From contig DENL01000013.1 of NCBI GenBank assembly GCA_002359655.1, forward strand, positions 1-46,449: 46,449 bases of DNA, written 5' to 3'. The notes beneath the pieces were generated by a model that was given only the letters and a program-made list of their open reading frames with translations, ran no database searches and was not told the origin of the DNA. Both the position numbers and the translations under genes were made by a program. This DNA comes from Rickettsiales bacterium UBA2645. Lineage in GTDB: Bacteria > Pseudomonadota > Alphaproteobacteria > Rickettsiales > UBA1997. Positions 1-7,364 of this stretch are shown piece after piece; the stretch's first letter is position 1; the number at the start of each line of letters is the position of its first letter.

Positions 1-201
1 GGATTATCCCGAATTGGCGTTATCAGTGGCGAATTACTGGATAAAATTTTTGTACCAAATGACCCGCATCGCAACGAAAACACTGGGCTTATTTTGGAAA
101 GAGATACTCATGCTAGGCGAACAGCTGCTAATCACTCGATGCTAGGACTATTTGATTACGTGAAAAATGATGAGATATCTTTTACAGCCATAGATGTATA
201 G
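1..201 (+). pseudogene. 3' part of an unrecognised gene, upstream half of a frame broken by an in-frame TAG
   Basis: The first 66 codons are open from the left edge in frame 1 and end at TAG (199-201). The protein reads plausibly (for example GLSRIGVISGELLDKIF near the edge, RDTHARRTAAN further on). The same frame stays open past the TAG through 14 more codons to the ATG at 244 and on to 909, so this piece and the next ORF look like one ancestral gene cut by a nonsense codon. TAG is an ordinary stop elsewhere in the window (argC, ubiG and the VirB6-like gene all end in TAG), so recoding is unlikely. I do not recognise the family of this part. The gene start lies outside the window. Confidence 0.5.
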
Positions 202-243
202 AAAAACGATATACTGGGAGACATCGCTGCAAGAAATGATTTT

Positions 244-909
244 ATGTACAAAAAAATAACCGAACAAAATTCCCCACAGATTGCTTTGGTTGGGTGGTCA
301 CATTTATTGCCAATATCAAGAAGGTTTGAAGCCCAAGGTAAAAAAGTTTTAAGTTTTGCAGCAATGGGAATGAATCGCCCTAGAACTAATCCACTTACCA
401 ATCCGAATAATTTCAATTCTTTGGCTAATATGGGAATTGTTTTGATTGATTTTGATGATGAAACAATTCCTGCTGATAAAGATTACAAAACAGAAATTCA
501 TGCCAGAGCTTGCGATGCAGAAAATTTGATCAGGCGCCTTACATTTCAGGATTCTAAAAGCTACAAGCAGATAATTGATGAGCAATCAACTGCTACGAAA
601 CTTAACGATATCACTAAGCAAACATGCTTTCAGGCTTACTTGCGTCATGACGCACAAATAGTTGATGCTGTGCTTAAAACCCAAGATGTTGAGATAAGAA
701 ATGAAGTAGAATCCGTACTAATTACACATGGAATACCCTTTACCATCAAGCAGATGCAAGATGAGAAAAGCTATTTGAAAGTGGAACAAATTAACTTCGA
801 AGAAGTGGCGGAAAAAATACAGGAAGTTTTTGTTAAACCATCTACTCATATAACTATCTCAGAATCTGGAGCTCATCAAATAAAAACAGCTATTACCGCT
901 TCTAGGTAA
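244..909 (+). CDS. unknown protein, possible TraB/ChaN-like C-terminal segment; downstream half of an interrupted gene
   Basis: 221 residues from an ATG lying in the same frame as the open frame at 1-201, 42 nt after its TAG. Near the N-terminus a stretch reads IALVGWSHLLPISRRFEAQG followed by KKVLSF, which resembles the 'hvGasH...i...L...G' strand-helix seen near the end of TraB/GumN and ChaN-like proteins. That is a pattern recalled by eye and is weak. The rest is charged and helical, with no signal peptide or membrane segment. A GGGAG at 215-219 is too far from the ATG (25 nt) to be a convincing ribosome site, which also favours this being the tail of a longer broken gene over an independent gene. 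Function unknown. Confidence 0.45.
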   Translation: MYKKITEQNSPQIALVGWSHLLPISRRFEAQGKKVLSFAAMGMNRPRTNPLTNPNNFNSLANMGIVLIDFDDETIPADKDYKTEIHARACDAENLIRRLTFQDSKSYKQIIDEQSTATKLNDITKQTCFQAYLRHDAQIVDAVLKTQDVEIRNEVESVLITHGIPFTIKQMQDEKSYLKVEQINFEEVAEKIQEVFVKPSTHITISESGAHQIKTAITASR

Positions 910-939
910 AGCTGTAATTTAAAGCAAAAACACCATCAT

Positions 940-1002
940 TGACTTCTCTAAATTGATTAACATTTGTTGTCGAAACTCTTGTTAATCAATATTGAGAAGT
1001 CA
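940..1002. repeat. 23-bp imperfect inverted repeat (intergenic hairpin)
   Basis: Arms at 940-962 and 980-1002 are complementary over 23 positions apart from a short AAT/TAA mismatch patch in the middle, with a 17-nt loop. No T-run follows directly on either strand, so it is not a classical intrinsic terminator. It lies between the end of the interrupted gene and the convergent small membrane gene. It could be a bidirectional 3'-end structure or the relic of a palindromic element. No second copy was noticed in the window. Confidence 0.6.
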
Positions 1003-1042
1003 CATAAAAATAAATTCAAAACCTTTTTTTAAAGCCTATTTT

Positions 1043-1339
1043 CTAGCCTCTGCTGATCTGTTTTAATCTCTCGGTTTCTCTGGAAATATTCTTGGCAATC
1101 GCAATTCCAATGAGTAAATTCACCACAAAAATTATCAATACACTAACCATAATCATTAGCACTTCATTCATCTTATCACTTTTCAAAGAAAGTATCACAA
1201 TCAAAACTAAAAAACTGCTGTAAGAAATAGATAAGGCAGATATTTTTCTGATATACTCTGAAAAGAAAAACAGTCCGAAAATTCCTGCAATGCAGCACAA
1301 AATAAGCAAAGAGCAGATTAATAAAAAACTAAAAGTCAT
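1043..1339 (-). CDS. small hydrophobic membrane protein, three predicted TM segments
   Basis: 98 residues, almost all hydrophobic: TM segments at about 4-26 (FLLICSLLILCCIAGIFGLF), 33-52 and 59-82, ending in a basic tail (RETERLKQISRG). Length and spacing recall small NuoK/MrpC-like antiporter subunits, but the conserved acidic residues of those families are not obvious, so no function is assigned. The start ATG (1339-1337) directly abuts the ATG of the divergent IalB-like gene at 1340 with no base between, so either the two 5' regions overlap or one start is downstream. No clear Shine-Dalgarno precedes this ATG. Confidence 0.5.
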   Translation of the reverse strand: MTFSFLLICSLLILCCIAGIFGLFFFSEYIRKISALSISYSSFLVLIVILSLKSDKMNEVLMIMVSVLIIFVVNLLIGIAIAKNISRETERLKQISRG

Positions 1340-1846
1340 ATGAGAAAAATTATAATTTTTTTGAGCGGATTTTTTTTGCTAGTATTTTTTAATCAAGCGC
1401 GAGGAGAAATTATCGATCTTCAAAAAGAAGAAAAGAAGTTTGGCGATTGGAAAGTATATTGCGAAACCGATGTTATGATGGACAACTCACACTGCAAAAT
1501 CGCTTCCAAGTTTTTTGATAATAGCTCAGTAATCACGATTGAACCTGCAAGCAAATTTTTTAATCAATTTCTTATTGTATTGCCAAAAATCAAACTGGGA
1601 TATTTTGTTGCTTTGCGCGTTGATAAAAATGATCTATTTTTTTCCGACAACTCTAAGGCCAATGATTTTGGACTTATCAAACTTGATGATGAAAAGAAAA
1701 TGGCAATTTACAGCCAAATGAAAACTGGTGACTTTTTGTTCCTACGCTTTAGCGTGCGAGGCTCTGAAAAAGAAATCACCAGCAAAATTAATCTCAAAGA
1801 TTTTAGAAGTGCTCTGAACTACTACACTTCAAGAGTTTCTAAATAA
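1340..1846 (+). CDS. IalB-like (invasion-associated locus B family) periplasmic protein
   Basis: 168 residues. A signal peptide is clear: MRKIIIFLSGFFLLVFFNQARG, with likely cleavage after ARG. The mature protein opens with FGDWKVYCE and a second Cys in SHCKI, the 'fGdW.v.C......C.i' signature of the IalB family, and later has the family-like 'LRVDKN...' and 'MKTGDFLFLRF...' strands and a closing 'L.DFRSALNYY' helix. In alphaproteobacteria IalB-family proteins are small periplasmic beta proteins; the name comes from Bartonella invasion, but most members have no proven role. The usual later Cys pair is absent. Followed 35 nt later by gap in the same direction. Confidence 0.65.
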   Translation: MRKIIIFLSGFFLLVFFNQARGEIIDLQKEEKKFGDWKVYCETDVMMDNSHCKIASKFFDNSSVITIEPASKFFNQFLIVLPKIKLGYFVALRVDKNDLFFSDNSKANDFGLIKLDDEKKMAIYSQMKTGDFLFLRFSVRGSEKEITSKINLKDFRSALNYYTSRVSK

Positions 1847-1881
1847 TTCTTATTCCCATCAAAAAATAATTTTAATTTAAA

Positions 1882-2889
1882 ATGACTATTCGTGTTGCTA
1901 TTAACGGTCTGGGCAGAATCGGCCGCTGCGTTACCCGCGCTCTTTTCGAAGAAGCAAAATATTCTAATATCGAGCTCGTTGCCTTTAATGGACCTGCGGC
2001 AGCAGAAACTCAAAAACATCTTTTAAAATATGATTCAATCCACGGACGCTTCTCAAAATCAGTTGAAATTGCAGAAAATTTTTTAGTTATCGATGGTAAA
2101 AAAGTTCGTCTTTTTGGCGAGAGAGATCCAAAAAAATTGCCTTGGGCAGATTTAAAAATCGATGTAGTTCTTGAATGCACTGGCGCTTTCACTCAATATA
2201 AAGACGCTTATCAACATATCGAAGCAGGTGCCAAAAAAGTTATTATTTCAGCGCCCGCCAAAGAAGATTCCGTTAAAACAATTGTTTATGGCGTTAATGA
2301 CGAAACCCTAAATGGCGAAGATAAAATTATCTCAGTTGGATCTTGCACCACAAATTGCTTAGCGCCAATTGCTAAAGCAATTAATGATACTGTCGGAATT
2401 GAAAAAGGTTTTATGACTACAATTCACGCTTACACCAACGATCAAAATGTGGTCGATAATTCTCACAAAGATTTACGCCGCGCCCGAGCTTGCGCCATGT
2501 CGATGATTCCAACTTCTACAGGTGCGGCAAAAGCAATTGGTTTGGTTTTACCTGAACTAAAAGGCAAATTAGATGGCGGCGCAGTACGCGTTCCAACTGC
2601 CAATGTTTCGATGGTTGATTTAAATTTCATCGCCAAACGCGACACTACAAAAGAGGAAATCAACGACGCAGTTAGAAAAGCCGCCGCTGGCAGAATGAAA
2701 GAAGTTCTGCAAATCGTTGATGAGCCTTTGGTTTCAATCGACTTCAACCACACTGGTTACAGCTCTTGCTTTGACACCACTCAAACCAAAGTCATTGGCG
2801 GAAATCTAGTCAAAGTTGCTTCTTGGTACGACAATGAATGGGCGTTCTCGCTTAGAATGTTGGATGTAACTCAAATTTTGAAATCGTAA
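1882..2889 (+). CDS. gap: type I glyceraldehyde-3-phosphate dehydrogenase
   Basis: 335 residues, normal family length. It catalyses oxidative phosphorylation of glyceraldehyde-3-phosphate in glycolysis (or the reverse). The N-terminal Rossmann motif is NGLGRIGR, the catalytic site is SCTTNC with Cys155, the catalytic His is in TTIHAYTNDQ, and the C-terminal WYDNEWAFSLRM is intact. At the end of the second strand, where NAD-specific GapA enzymes usually have an Asp (ND.), this protein reads FNGP (residues 35-38); loss of that Asp may relax cofactor choice toward NADP, which is inference. A strong hairpin plus T-run downstream (2959-3005) probably ends its transcript inside the convergent rsmD gene, whose 3' end it overlaps by 38 nt. 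Confidence 0.95.
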   Translation: MTIRVAINGLGRIGRCVTRALFEEAKYSNIELVAFNGPAAAETQKHLLKYDSIHGRFSKSVEIAENFLVIDGKKVRLFGERDPKKLPWADLKIDVVLECTGAFTQYKDAYQHIEAGAKKVIISAPAKEDSVKTIVYGVNDETLNGEDKIISVGSCTTNCLAPIAKAINDTVGIEKGFMTTIHAYTNDQNVVDNSHKDLRRARACAMSMIPTSTGAAKAIGLVLPELKGKLDGGAVRVPTANVSMVDLNFIAKRDTTKEEINDAVRKAAAGRMKEVLQIVDEPLVSIDFNHTGYSSCFDTTQTKVIGGNLVKVASWYDNEWAFSLRMLDVTQILKS

Positions 2890-3439
2890 AAAAAGCAAAA
2901 GCAGTTTTGCCGTAACGACGCAAATCCAGTAGGTGAAAATTGCTCGAAACAAAATCAGGCTCGTTAGTTGTTTGGAATTCCACAACAATTAACGAGCTTT
3001 TTTTTATGAAGTTACTTTTTATCAAGCTATTCATGATCGAAGAATAATCTTCAGCGTAAGGCGGATCTATAAAGATCAGATCAAAATCTTGATTATTTTT
3101 CGGTAATTTTTTCGCGTCTGCTTGCAGAATTTTTATCAACTTTTCTACTTTTAAATCTGCAGAATTTTTTTGAACTATTTTTAAATGCTCAGAATTCACA
3201 TCAATAAACATCACAAATTTTGCGCCGCGCGACAAAGCTTCAAAACCAACTGCGCCAGTACCACAACATAAATCTAAGACTTCAGCACCTAAAATTTCAA
3301 AGCCAATTTCTTTAATAAATTTTGCCGAAGCTAAAATATTAAAAAGCGCTTCACGATTTTTATCTGTGGTTGGGCGTAGATTTAGATGATCTGATTTTGC
3401 TAAAATTTTTCCACGAAATTTTCCGGCAACAATACGCAT
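2852..3439 (-). CDS. rsmD: 16S rRNA (guanine966-N2)-methyltransferase RsmD
   Basis: 195 residues. N-terminal MRIVAGKFRGK and LRPTTDKNREALFNIL are typical of RsmD. The SAM-binding motif is VLDLCCGTGAVGFEALSRGA and the catalytic (D/N)PPY is IFIDPPYAEDY. The protein methylates G966 of 16S rRNA in the assembled small subunit. It starts 3 nt after the pheA stop, so the two are co-transcribed. The family normally ends near 'RRYGKTAFAFF'; about ten extra residues (ISKFELHPTF) run into the end of gap, giving a 38-nt convergent overlap. The gap terminator hairpin sits inside this coding region. Confidence 0.93.
   Translation of the reverse strand: MRIVAGKFRGKILAKSDHLNLRPTTDKNREALFNILASAKFIKEIGFEILGAEVLDLCCGTGAVGFEALSRGAKFVMFIDVNSEHLKIVQKNSADLKVEKLIKILQADAKKLPKNNQDFDLIFIDPPYAEDYSSIMNSLIKSNFIKKSSLIVVEFQTTNEPDFVSSNFHLLDLRRYGKTAFAFFTISKFELHPTF
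2959..3005 (+). terminator. intrinsic terminator of gap, inside rsmD coding sequence
   Basis: GCTCGTTA-GTTG (from 2960) pairs with CAAC-AATTAACGAGC (ending 2997) around a short loop, followed by eight T at 2998-3005 on the plus strand. This is a textbook intrinsic terminator for plus-strand transcription from gap. It lies within the 3' part of the convergent rsmD gene, so the same bases encode the RsmD C-terminal beta strands. Confidence 0.8.
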
Positions 3440-3442
3440 CTA

Positions 3443-4285
3443 TTAACTCTCAAACCTTGATTTATCTGCGTAATAAACCCCGAGCAATTTTACATTTTGC
3501 GAAAAAAATCCCATCTCTTCCAAAGCTTGCGCAACATTTCTTTGATTTGGATGTCCATCAATCGTGATAAAAAATTTTGCTTGTTTCGAAGCGCCTCCAG
3601 GAATGTAACTTTCTAACTTTACCATATTGACATTGTTGGTTGCAAAGCCGCCCAAAACTTTGTAAAGCGATCCGGGAATGTTGCGAATGGTAAATAACAT
3701 AGTTGTAACAACTGGCGCAATTTTTGGATCGGCGTCAATTGCTTCTTTGGCAATCACAATAAAAGTCGTGGTGTTACCTTGCAAATCTTGCATATTTTCT
3801 TTGATGATTTTCAGCCCATAAGTTTGCGCCGCCATTTTTGAACAAAGAGCCGCTTTACTTTTATCAGAACCATTTGCTACGAATTTTGCTGCTTCGGCAG
3901 TATTTGAAAATTCACGCAATTTAAAATTCAATTGTCGCAAACTATTTTGACATTGCATCAAAGCTTGCGGATGCGACAAAACTTCTGTGATGTCTTCTAG
4001 CTTTGCCAAATCAAGCCCCGCAAGATTATGTTGAATCAACAAAGAATGTTCAGCGATGATCGAAACTTTACCTTCTTGCAATAAATTGTGAATTTCAGAA
4101 ACACGTCCAGCATAAGAGTTTTCTAGCGGAATCATGCCATATTCAACCTCGCCGCTTTCAACTGCTTTAAAAACATCAAAGAAAGTTGCAAAAGCTTGTG
4201 CTGCAAAATCAGGGTAAAATTTTTGACAAGCCAAGTTGGAATTGGCGCCAATTGACCCTTGGAAGCCGATAGTTTTTTTACTCAT
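3443..4285 (-). CDS. pheA: prephenate dehydratase with C-terminal ACT domain
   Basis: 280 residues: prephenate dehydratase domain (about 5-185) followed by a phenylalanine-sensing ACT domain (about 195-275; RNIPGSLYKVLGGFATNNVN and KLESYIPGG). It converts prephenate to phenylpyruvate in phenylalanine synthesis. GFQGSIGANSNLA, PLENSYAGRV and SHPQALMQC match the family. At the conserved catalytic T-R-F motif this protein reads GNTTTFIVI, so the Thr is kept but the Arg is Thr (ACT codon), an unusual change. First gene of a pheA-rsmD pair and divergent from aroG, so phenylalanine and aromatic entry-step genes share one intergenic region. Confidence 0.93.
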   Translation of the reverse strand: MSKKTIGFQGSIGANSNLACQKFYPDFAAQAFATFFDVFKAVESGEVEYGMIPLENSYAGRVSEIHNLLQEGKVSIIAEHSLLIQHNLAGLDLAKLEDITEVLSHPQALMQCQNSLRQLNFKLREFSNTAEAAKFVANGSDKSKAALCSKMAAQTYGLKIIKENMQDLQGNTTTFIVIAKEAIDADPKIAPVVTTMLFTIRNIPGSLYKVLGGFATNNVNMVKLESYIPGGASKQAKFFITIDGHPNQRNVAQALEEMGFFSQNVKLLGVYYADKSRFES

Positions 4286-4304
4286 TACAGTTTGGGATTT
4301 TGAA

Positions 4305-4332
4305 TTGACATTGTTTTGACTATTTCGATAAT
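4305..4332 (+). promoter_or_regulatory. sigma70-type promoter candidate for aroG
   Basis: TTGACA at 4305-4310 and GATAAT at 4327-4332 with a 16-nt spacer, about 38 nt upstream of the aroG ATG, in the 85-nt region between the divergent pheA and aroG genes. The -35 box is a perfect consensus. No operator or attenuator peptide was seen. Confidence 0.5.
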
Positions 4333-4370
4333 CGTATCCAATCCAACAAAATCAACAACTTACAGCAATT

Positions 4371-5723
4371 ATGTCAAAAAAATGGCAGGTAAATTCTTGG
4401 AGAAATTTACCAATCAAGCAGCAACCAACTTATGAAAATCAAGAGTCGCTAAAGGCTGCCGAAAAACAATTAAGCAATTTTCCGCCACTAGTTTCTTTCG
4501 ATGAAGTTGAAAAATTAAAAACAGAATTAGCTTCTGTTTCCAAAGGCGAAGCTTTCTTATTGCAAGGTGGCGACTGCGCTGAAAGCTTCACAGAATTTTC
4601 TCACGACAATTTGAAAAGTTTTTTTCGTACCATCATGCAAATGACGATCGCTTTAATGTATGGCTTGAATAAACCAATCGTTAAAGTTGGCAGAATCGCT
4701 GGACAATATGCCAAGCCAAGATCTGACAATACTGAAACTATTGGCGAAACCACTTTGCCAAGTTATCGCGGCGATATCATCAATGCTATTGAGTTTGAAA
4801 AAAACGCTCGCATTGCCAATCCACAAAGATTGATCGAATCTTATTTTTATTCTGCGGCATCGCTGAACTACTTACGCTCTCTTGCACTTGGCGGTTACGG
4901 TAATTTAGAAAAAGTAAATAAATGGAATGAAGAATTCGCCCACAGCTTGAGCAGCAAAAAAAATGCCGAAGAGGTAATTTCTGAAGTAAACAAAATCTTA
5001 AACTTCATGCGTGCTTGCGGTCTTGATTCTAAATCTTTGCCACAACTTACAACTGCCAGCTTTTTTACTTCTCACGAAGCTTTACTTCTGAATTACGAAC
5101 AAGCTTTCACTCTCCAGAATAAAGACTCAAACAAGTTTTACGATTTAAGCGCCCATATGCTGTGGATTGGCGATCGCACTCGTAACGTTGACGAAGCTCA
5201 TGTTGAATTTATGCGCGGCATTTCCAACCCAATTGCTTTCAAAGTTGGCCCTTCGATTTCTAAAGATGAGTTATTAAAACTTTTAGAAATTTTAAACCCA
5301 GAAAATGAAGCTGGTCGTATCACGCTGATTTCAAGAATGGGCGCTGGTAAAGTTCAAAATTTGTTACCGCCTTTGGTTGAAGCGGTTAAAGCAACGGGCA
5401 AAAGCGTTGTTTGGTCTTGCGATCCAATGCATGGCAATACAATTAAATCGTCAAATGGTTACAAGACTCGTAAATTCGATGATATTTTAAGCGAGATAAA
5501 ATCATTCTTCGCCATTCATAAATCTTGTGGAACTTACGCTGGTGGAGTGCATTTTGAAATGACGGGACAAGATGTTACAGAATGTTTGGGTGGCAATCAA
5601 CAAATCGCTGAAATCAACTTAAAAGATCGTTATCATACTCATTGTGATCCGCGCTTGAACTCTTCACAAAGTGTAGAATTAGCATTTATGATCGCTCAAA
5701 GCCTTGCCGCTAATGCAAAATAA
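4371..5723 (+). CDS. aroG: class II 3-deoxy-7-phosphoheptulonate (DAHP) synthase
   Basis: 450 residues, the length of the plant-like class II enzyme (AroAII). It condenses phosphoenolpyruvate and erythrose-4-phosphate, the first step of the shikimate pathway. Signatures: LLQGGDCAESF (metal Cys), RIAGQYAKPRS (substrate-binding Arg/Lys), HMLWIGDRTR, EFMRGISNPIAFKVGPS, WSCDPMHGNT, GGVHFEMTGQDVTECLGG and the closing DPRLN. Divergent from pheA with a promoter candidate between them. Its last codons overlap the start of era by 11 nt, so aroG-era-ubiG form one transcription unit. Confidence 0.95.
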   Translation: MSKKWQVNSWRNLPIKQQPTYENQESLKAAEKQLSNFPPLVSFDEVEKLKTELASVSKGEAFLLQGGDCAESFTEFSHDNLKSFFRTIMQMTIALMYGLNKPIVKVGRIAGQYAKPRSDNTETIGETTLPSYRGDIINAIEFEKNARIANPQRLIESYFYSAASLNYLRSLALGGYGNLEKVNKWNEEFAHSLSSKKNAEEVISEVNKILNFMRACGLDSKSLPQLTTASFFTSHEALLLNYEQAFTLQNKDSNKFYDLSAHMLWIGDRTRNVDEAHVEFMRGISNPIAFKVGPSISKDELLKLLEILNPENEAGRITLISRMGAGKVQNLLPPLVEAVKATGKSVVWSCDPMHGNTIKSSNGYKTRKFDDILSEIKSFFAIHKSCGTYAGGVHFEMTGQDVTECLGGNQQIAEINLKDRYHTHCDPRLNSSQSVELAFMIAQSLAANAK

Positions 5724-6621
5724 AAAACACGGAACAATTGCTATTGTTGGCGCGCCAAATGCTGGAAAATCAACATTGACCAATGCACTTTTGGGACAAA
5801 AACTTTCAATTGTTTCACCAAGAGTACAAACCACACGTAACTCAATCAAAGCCATTGTTACCGAGGAAGAAACTCAATTAATAATCATCGATACTCCGGG
5901 AATTTTTATTCCGCATGATGATAAAATTTTAGAACGCATCATCGTAAAATCAGCTTGGCAGGGTCTACGCGATGCAGATCATATTTGCTTTTTAATTGAT
6001 GCTACAACTGGCGTTAATTCTGAAAATATCCGCATCGCTAAAGATCTAAAAAAAGAAAATTCGCATCTAACTGCCATCATCAATAAAATTGATTTAGTCA
6101 AAAAAGGTACGATTTTAGAAATTATGGCCAAGCTTGTTGAGCTTGGTTTTACAGATATTTTTCCGATTTCAGCAGAGACAAAAGATGGTGTCGAAAAAGT
6201 CAAAAAATTCCTTTTCAGCAAATGCATTAATCCAACTTGGATTTTTGATGAAGATCAAATCACCGATGCACCAATGCGTTTTATCGCTTCCGAAATCACG
6301 CGTGAAAAATTATTTCTAAAATTATATCGCGAACTGCCTTACTCTCTCACAGTTAAAACCGATTCTTACGAAGTTTTAGACAATGGCCAGATTAAAATTC
6401 ATCAAACAATTTTTGTAACTAGAGACAGTCAAAAAAATATTATTGTTGGCAAAAATGCCATGATGATCAAAGAAATTGGATCAGAAGCCAGACAAGATAT
6501 TGCAAACATCGCTGGTGTTAAAGTGCATCTTTTTTTATTTGTGAAAGTAAAAAAAGATTGGATGAATAATGTCGAGAGCTACGAAATGATCGATGTCGAA
6601 AAAATGCCAAAAAATAAATAA
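5713..6621 (+). CDS. era: GTPase Era, 16S rRNA/30S assembly factor
   Basis: About 302 residues. G1 is GAPNAGKST, G2 TTRN, G3 DTPG and G4 NKID, followed by a C-terminal KH domain (IIVGKNAMMIKEIGSEARQDI then VKVHLFLFVKVKKDW). Era binds the 3' end of 16S rRNA and helps 30S maturation. The frame can start at TTG 5704, but ATG 5713 is preferred because it gives the usual short N-terminus before the G1 loop. It overlaps the aroG stop by 11 nt, suggesting translational coupling. Followed by ubiG after 13 nt. Confidence 0.95.
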   Translation: MQNKKHGTIAIVGAPNAGKSTLTNALLGQKLSIVSPRVQTTRNSIKAIVTEEETQLIIIDTPGIFIPHDDKILERIIVKSAWQGLRDADHICFLIDATTGVNSENIRIAKDLKKENSHLTAIINKIDLVKKGTILEIMAKLVELGFTDIFPISAETKDGVEKVKKFLFSKCINPTWIFDEDQITDAPMRFIASEITREKLFLKLYRELPYSLTVKTDSYEVLDNGQIKIHQTIFVTRDSQKNIIVGKNAMMIKEIGSEARQDIANIAGVKVHLFLFVKVKKDWMNNVESYEMIDVEKMPKNK

Positions 6622-6634
6622 TTAACTAAATAAA

Positions 6635-7348
6635 ATGACTTCAACAATTGACCCAATCGAAGTAGAAAAATTTTCTCGCATCGCCGATGAATGGTGGAAT
6701 CCAAATGGAAAATTCAAGCCATTGCACAAATTCAATCCAATTCGTATTACTTACATCAAAGAAAAAATTGCTGAAAAATTTAGCTTAAATTCTGATTTAA
6801 AAATTCTTGATATTGGCTGTGGCGGCGGGCTTGTTGCTGAACCATTTGCCAGCTTTGGAGCTTCAATCACAGCAATTGACGCTTCAGAAAAAAATATTGC
6901 AGTTGCCAAAATTCATGCTGAAAAATCAGGACTAAAAATTGATTATCGCGCTACCTCAGCGGAAGAATTAGCTGCAAAAAATGAAAAATTTGATGTGGTT
7001 CTTGCTCTTGAAATTATTGAGCATGTTGCCGATGTTGAAAAATTTGTCACAGCTTGCGCAAGTTTAGTAAAGCCAAATGGTTTGCTTTTTATCGCCACAA
7101 TTAATCGCAATATAAAATCTTTAGCTCTAGCCAAAATTGCTGTGGAATATGTTTTAAGATGGTTGCCAGCCGGGACTCACGATTGGAAAAAATTTCTCAA
7201 ACCATCAGAGATCAATAAAATTGCAGCACAAAATAATTTAACTTTACAGAAAATTACTGGATTCACTTACAATATTTTCAACGATTCTTGGAAAAGAAAT
7301 GACAATGATCTTGATGTTAATTACGCGATGATTTTCAAAAAATCTTAG
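6635..7348 (+). CDS. ubiG: ubiquinone biosynthesis O-methyltransferase
   Basis: 237 residues. The UbiG opening is present (DPIEVEKFSRIADEWWNPNG-F-PLHKFNPIRI), then SAM motif I KILDIGCGGGLVAEP, VLALEIIEHV and the membrane-binding region near LRWLPAGTHDWKKF. UbiG performs both O-methylations of the ubiquinone ring, which implies aerobic respiration. Last gene of the aroG-era-ubiG run; ends 16 nt from the convergent porin gene. Confidence 0.95.
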   Translation: MTSTIDPIEVEKFSRIADEWWNPNGKFKPLHKFNPIRITYIKEKIAEKFSLNSDLKILDIGCGGGLVAEPFASFGASITAIDASEKNIAVAKIHAEKSGLKIDYRATSAEELAAKNEKFDVVLALEIIEHVADVEKFVTACASLVKPNGLLFIATINRNIKSLALAKIAVEYVLRWLPAGTHDWKKFLKPSEINKIAAQNNLTLQKITGFTYNIFNDSWKRNDNDLDVNYAMIFKKS

Positions 7349-7364
7349 ACTCGCGGATCTTTCA

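Noticed and set aside
199..201. TAG reassigned as a sense codon
   Set aside because: argC, ubiG and the VirB6-like gene end in TAG at natural family ends, so TAG works as a stop here.
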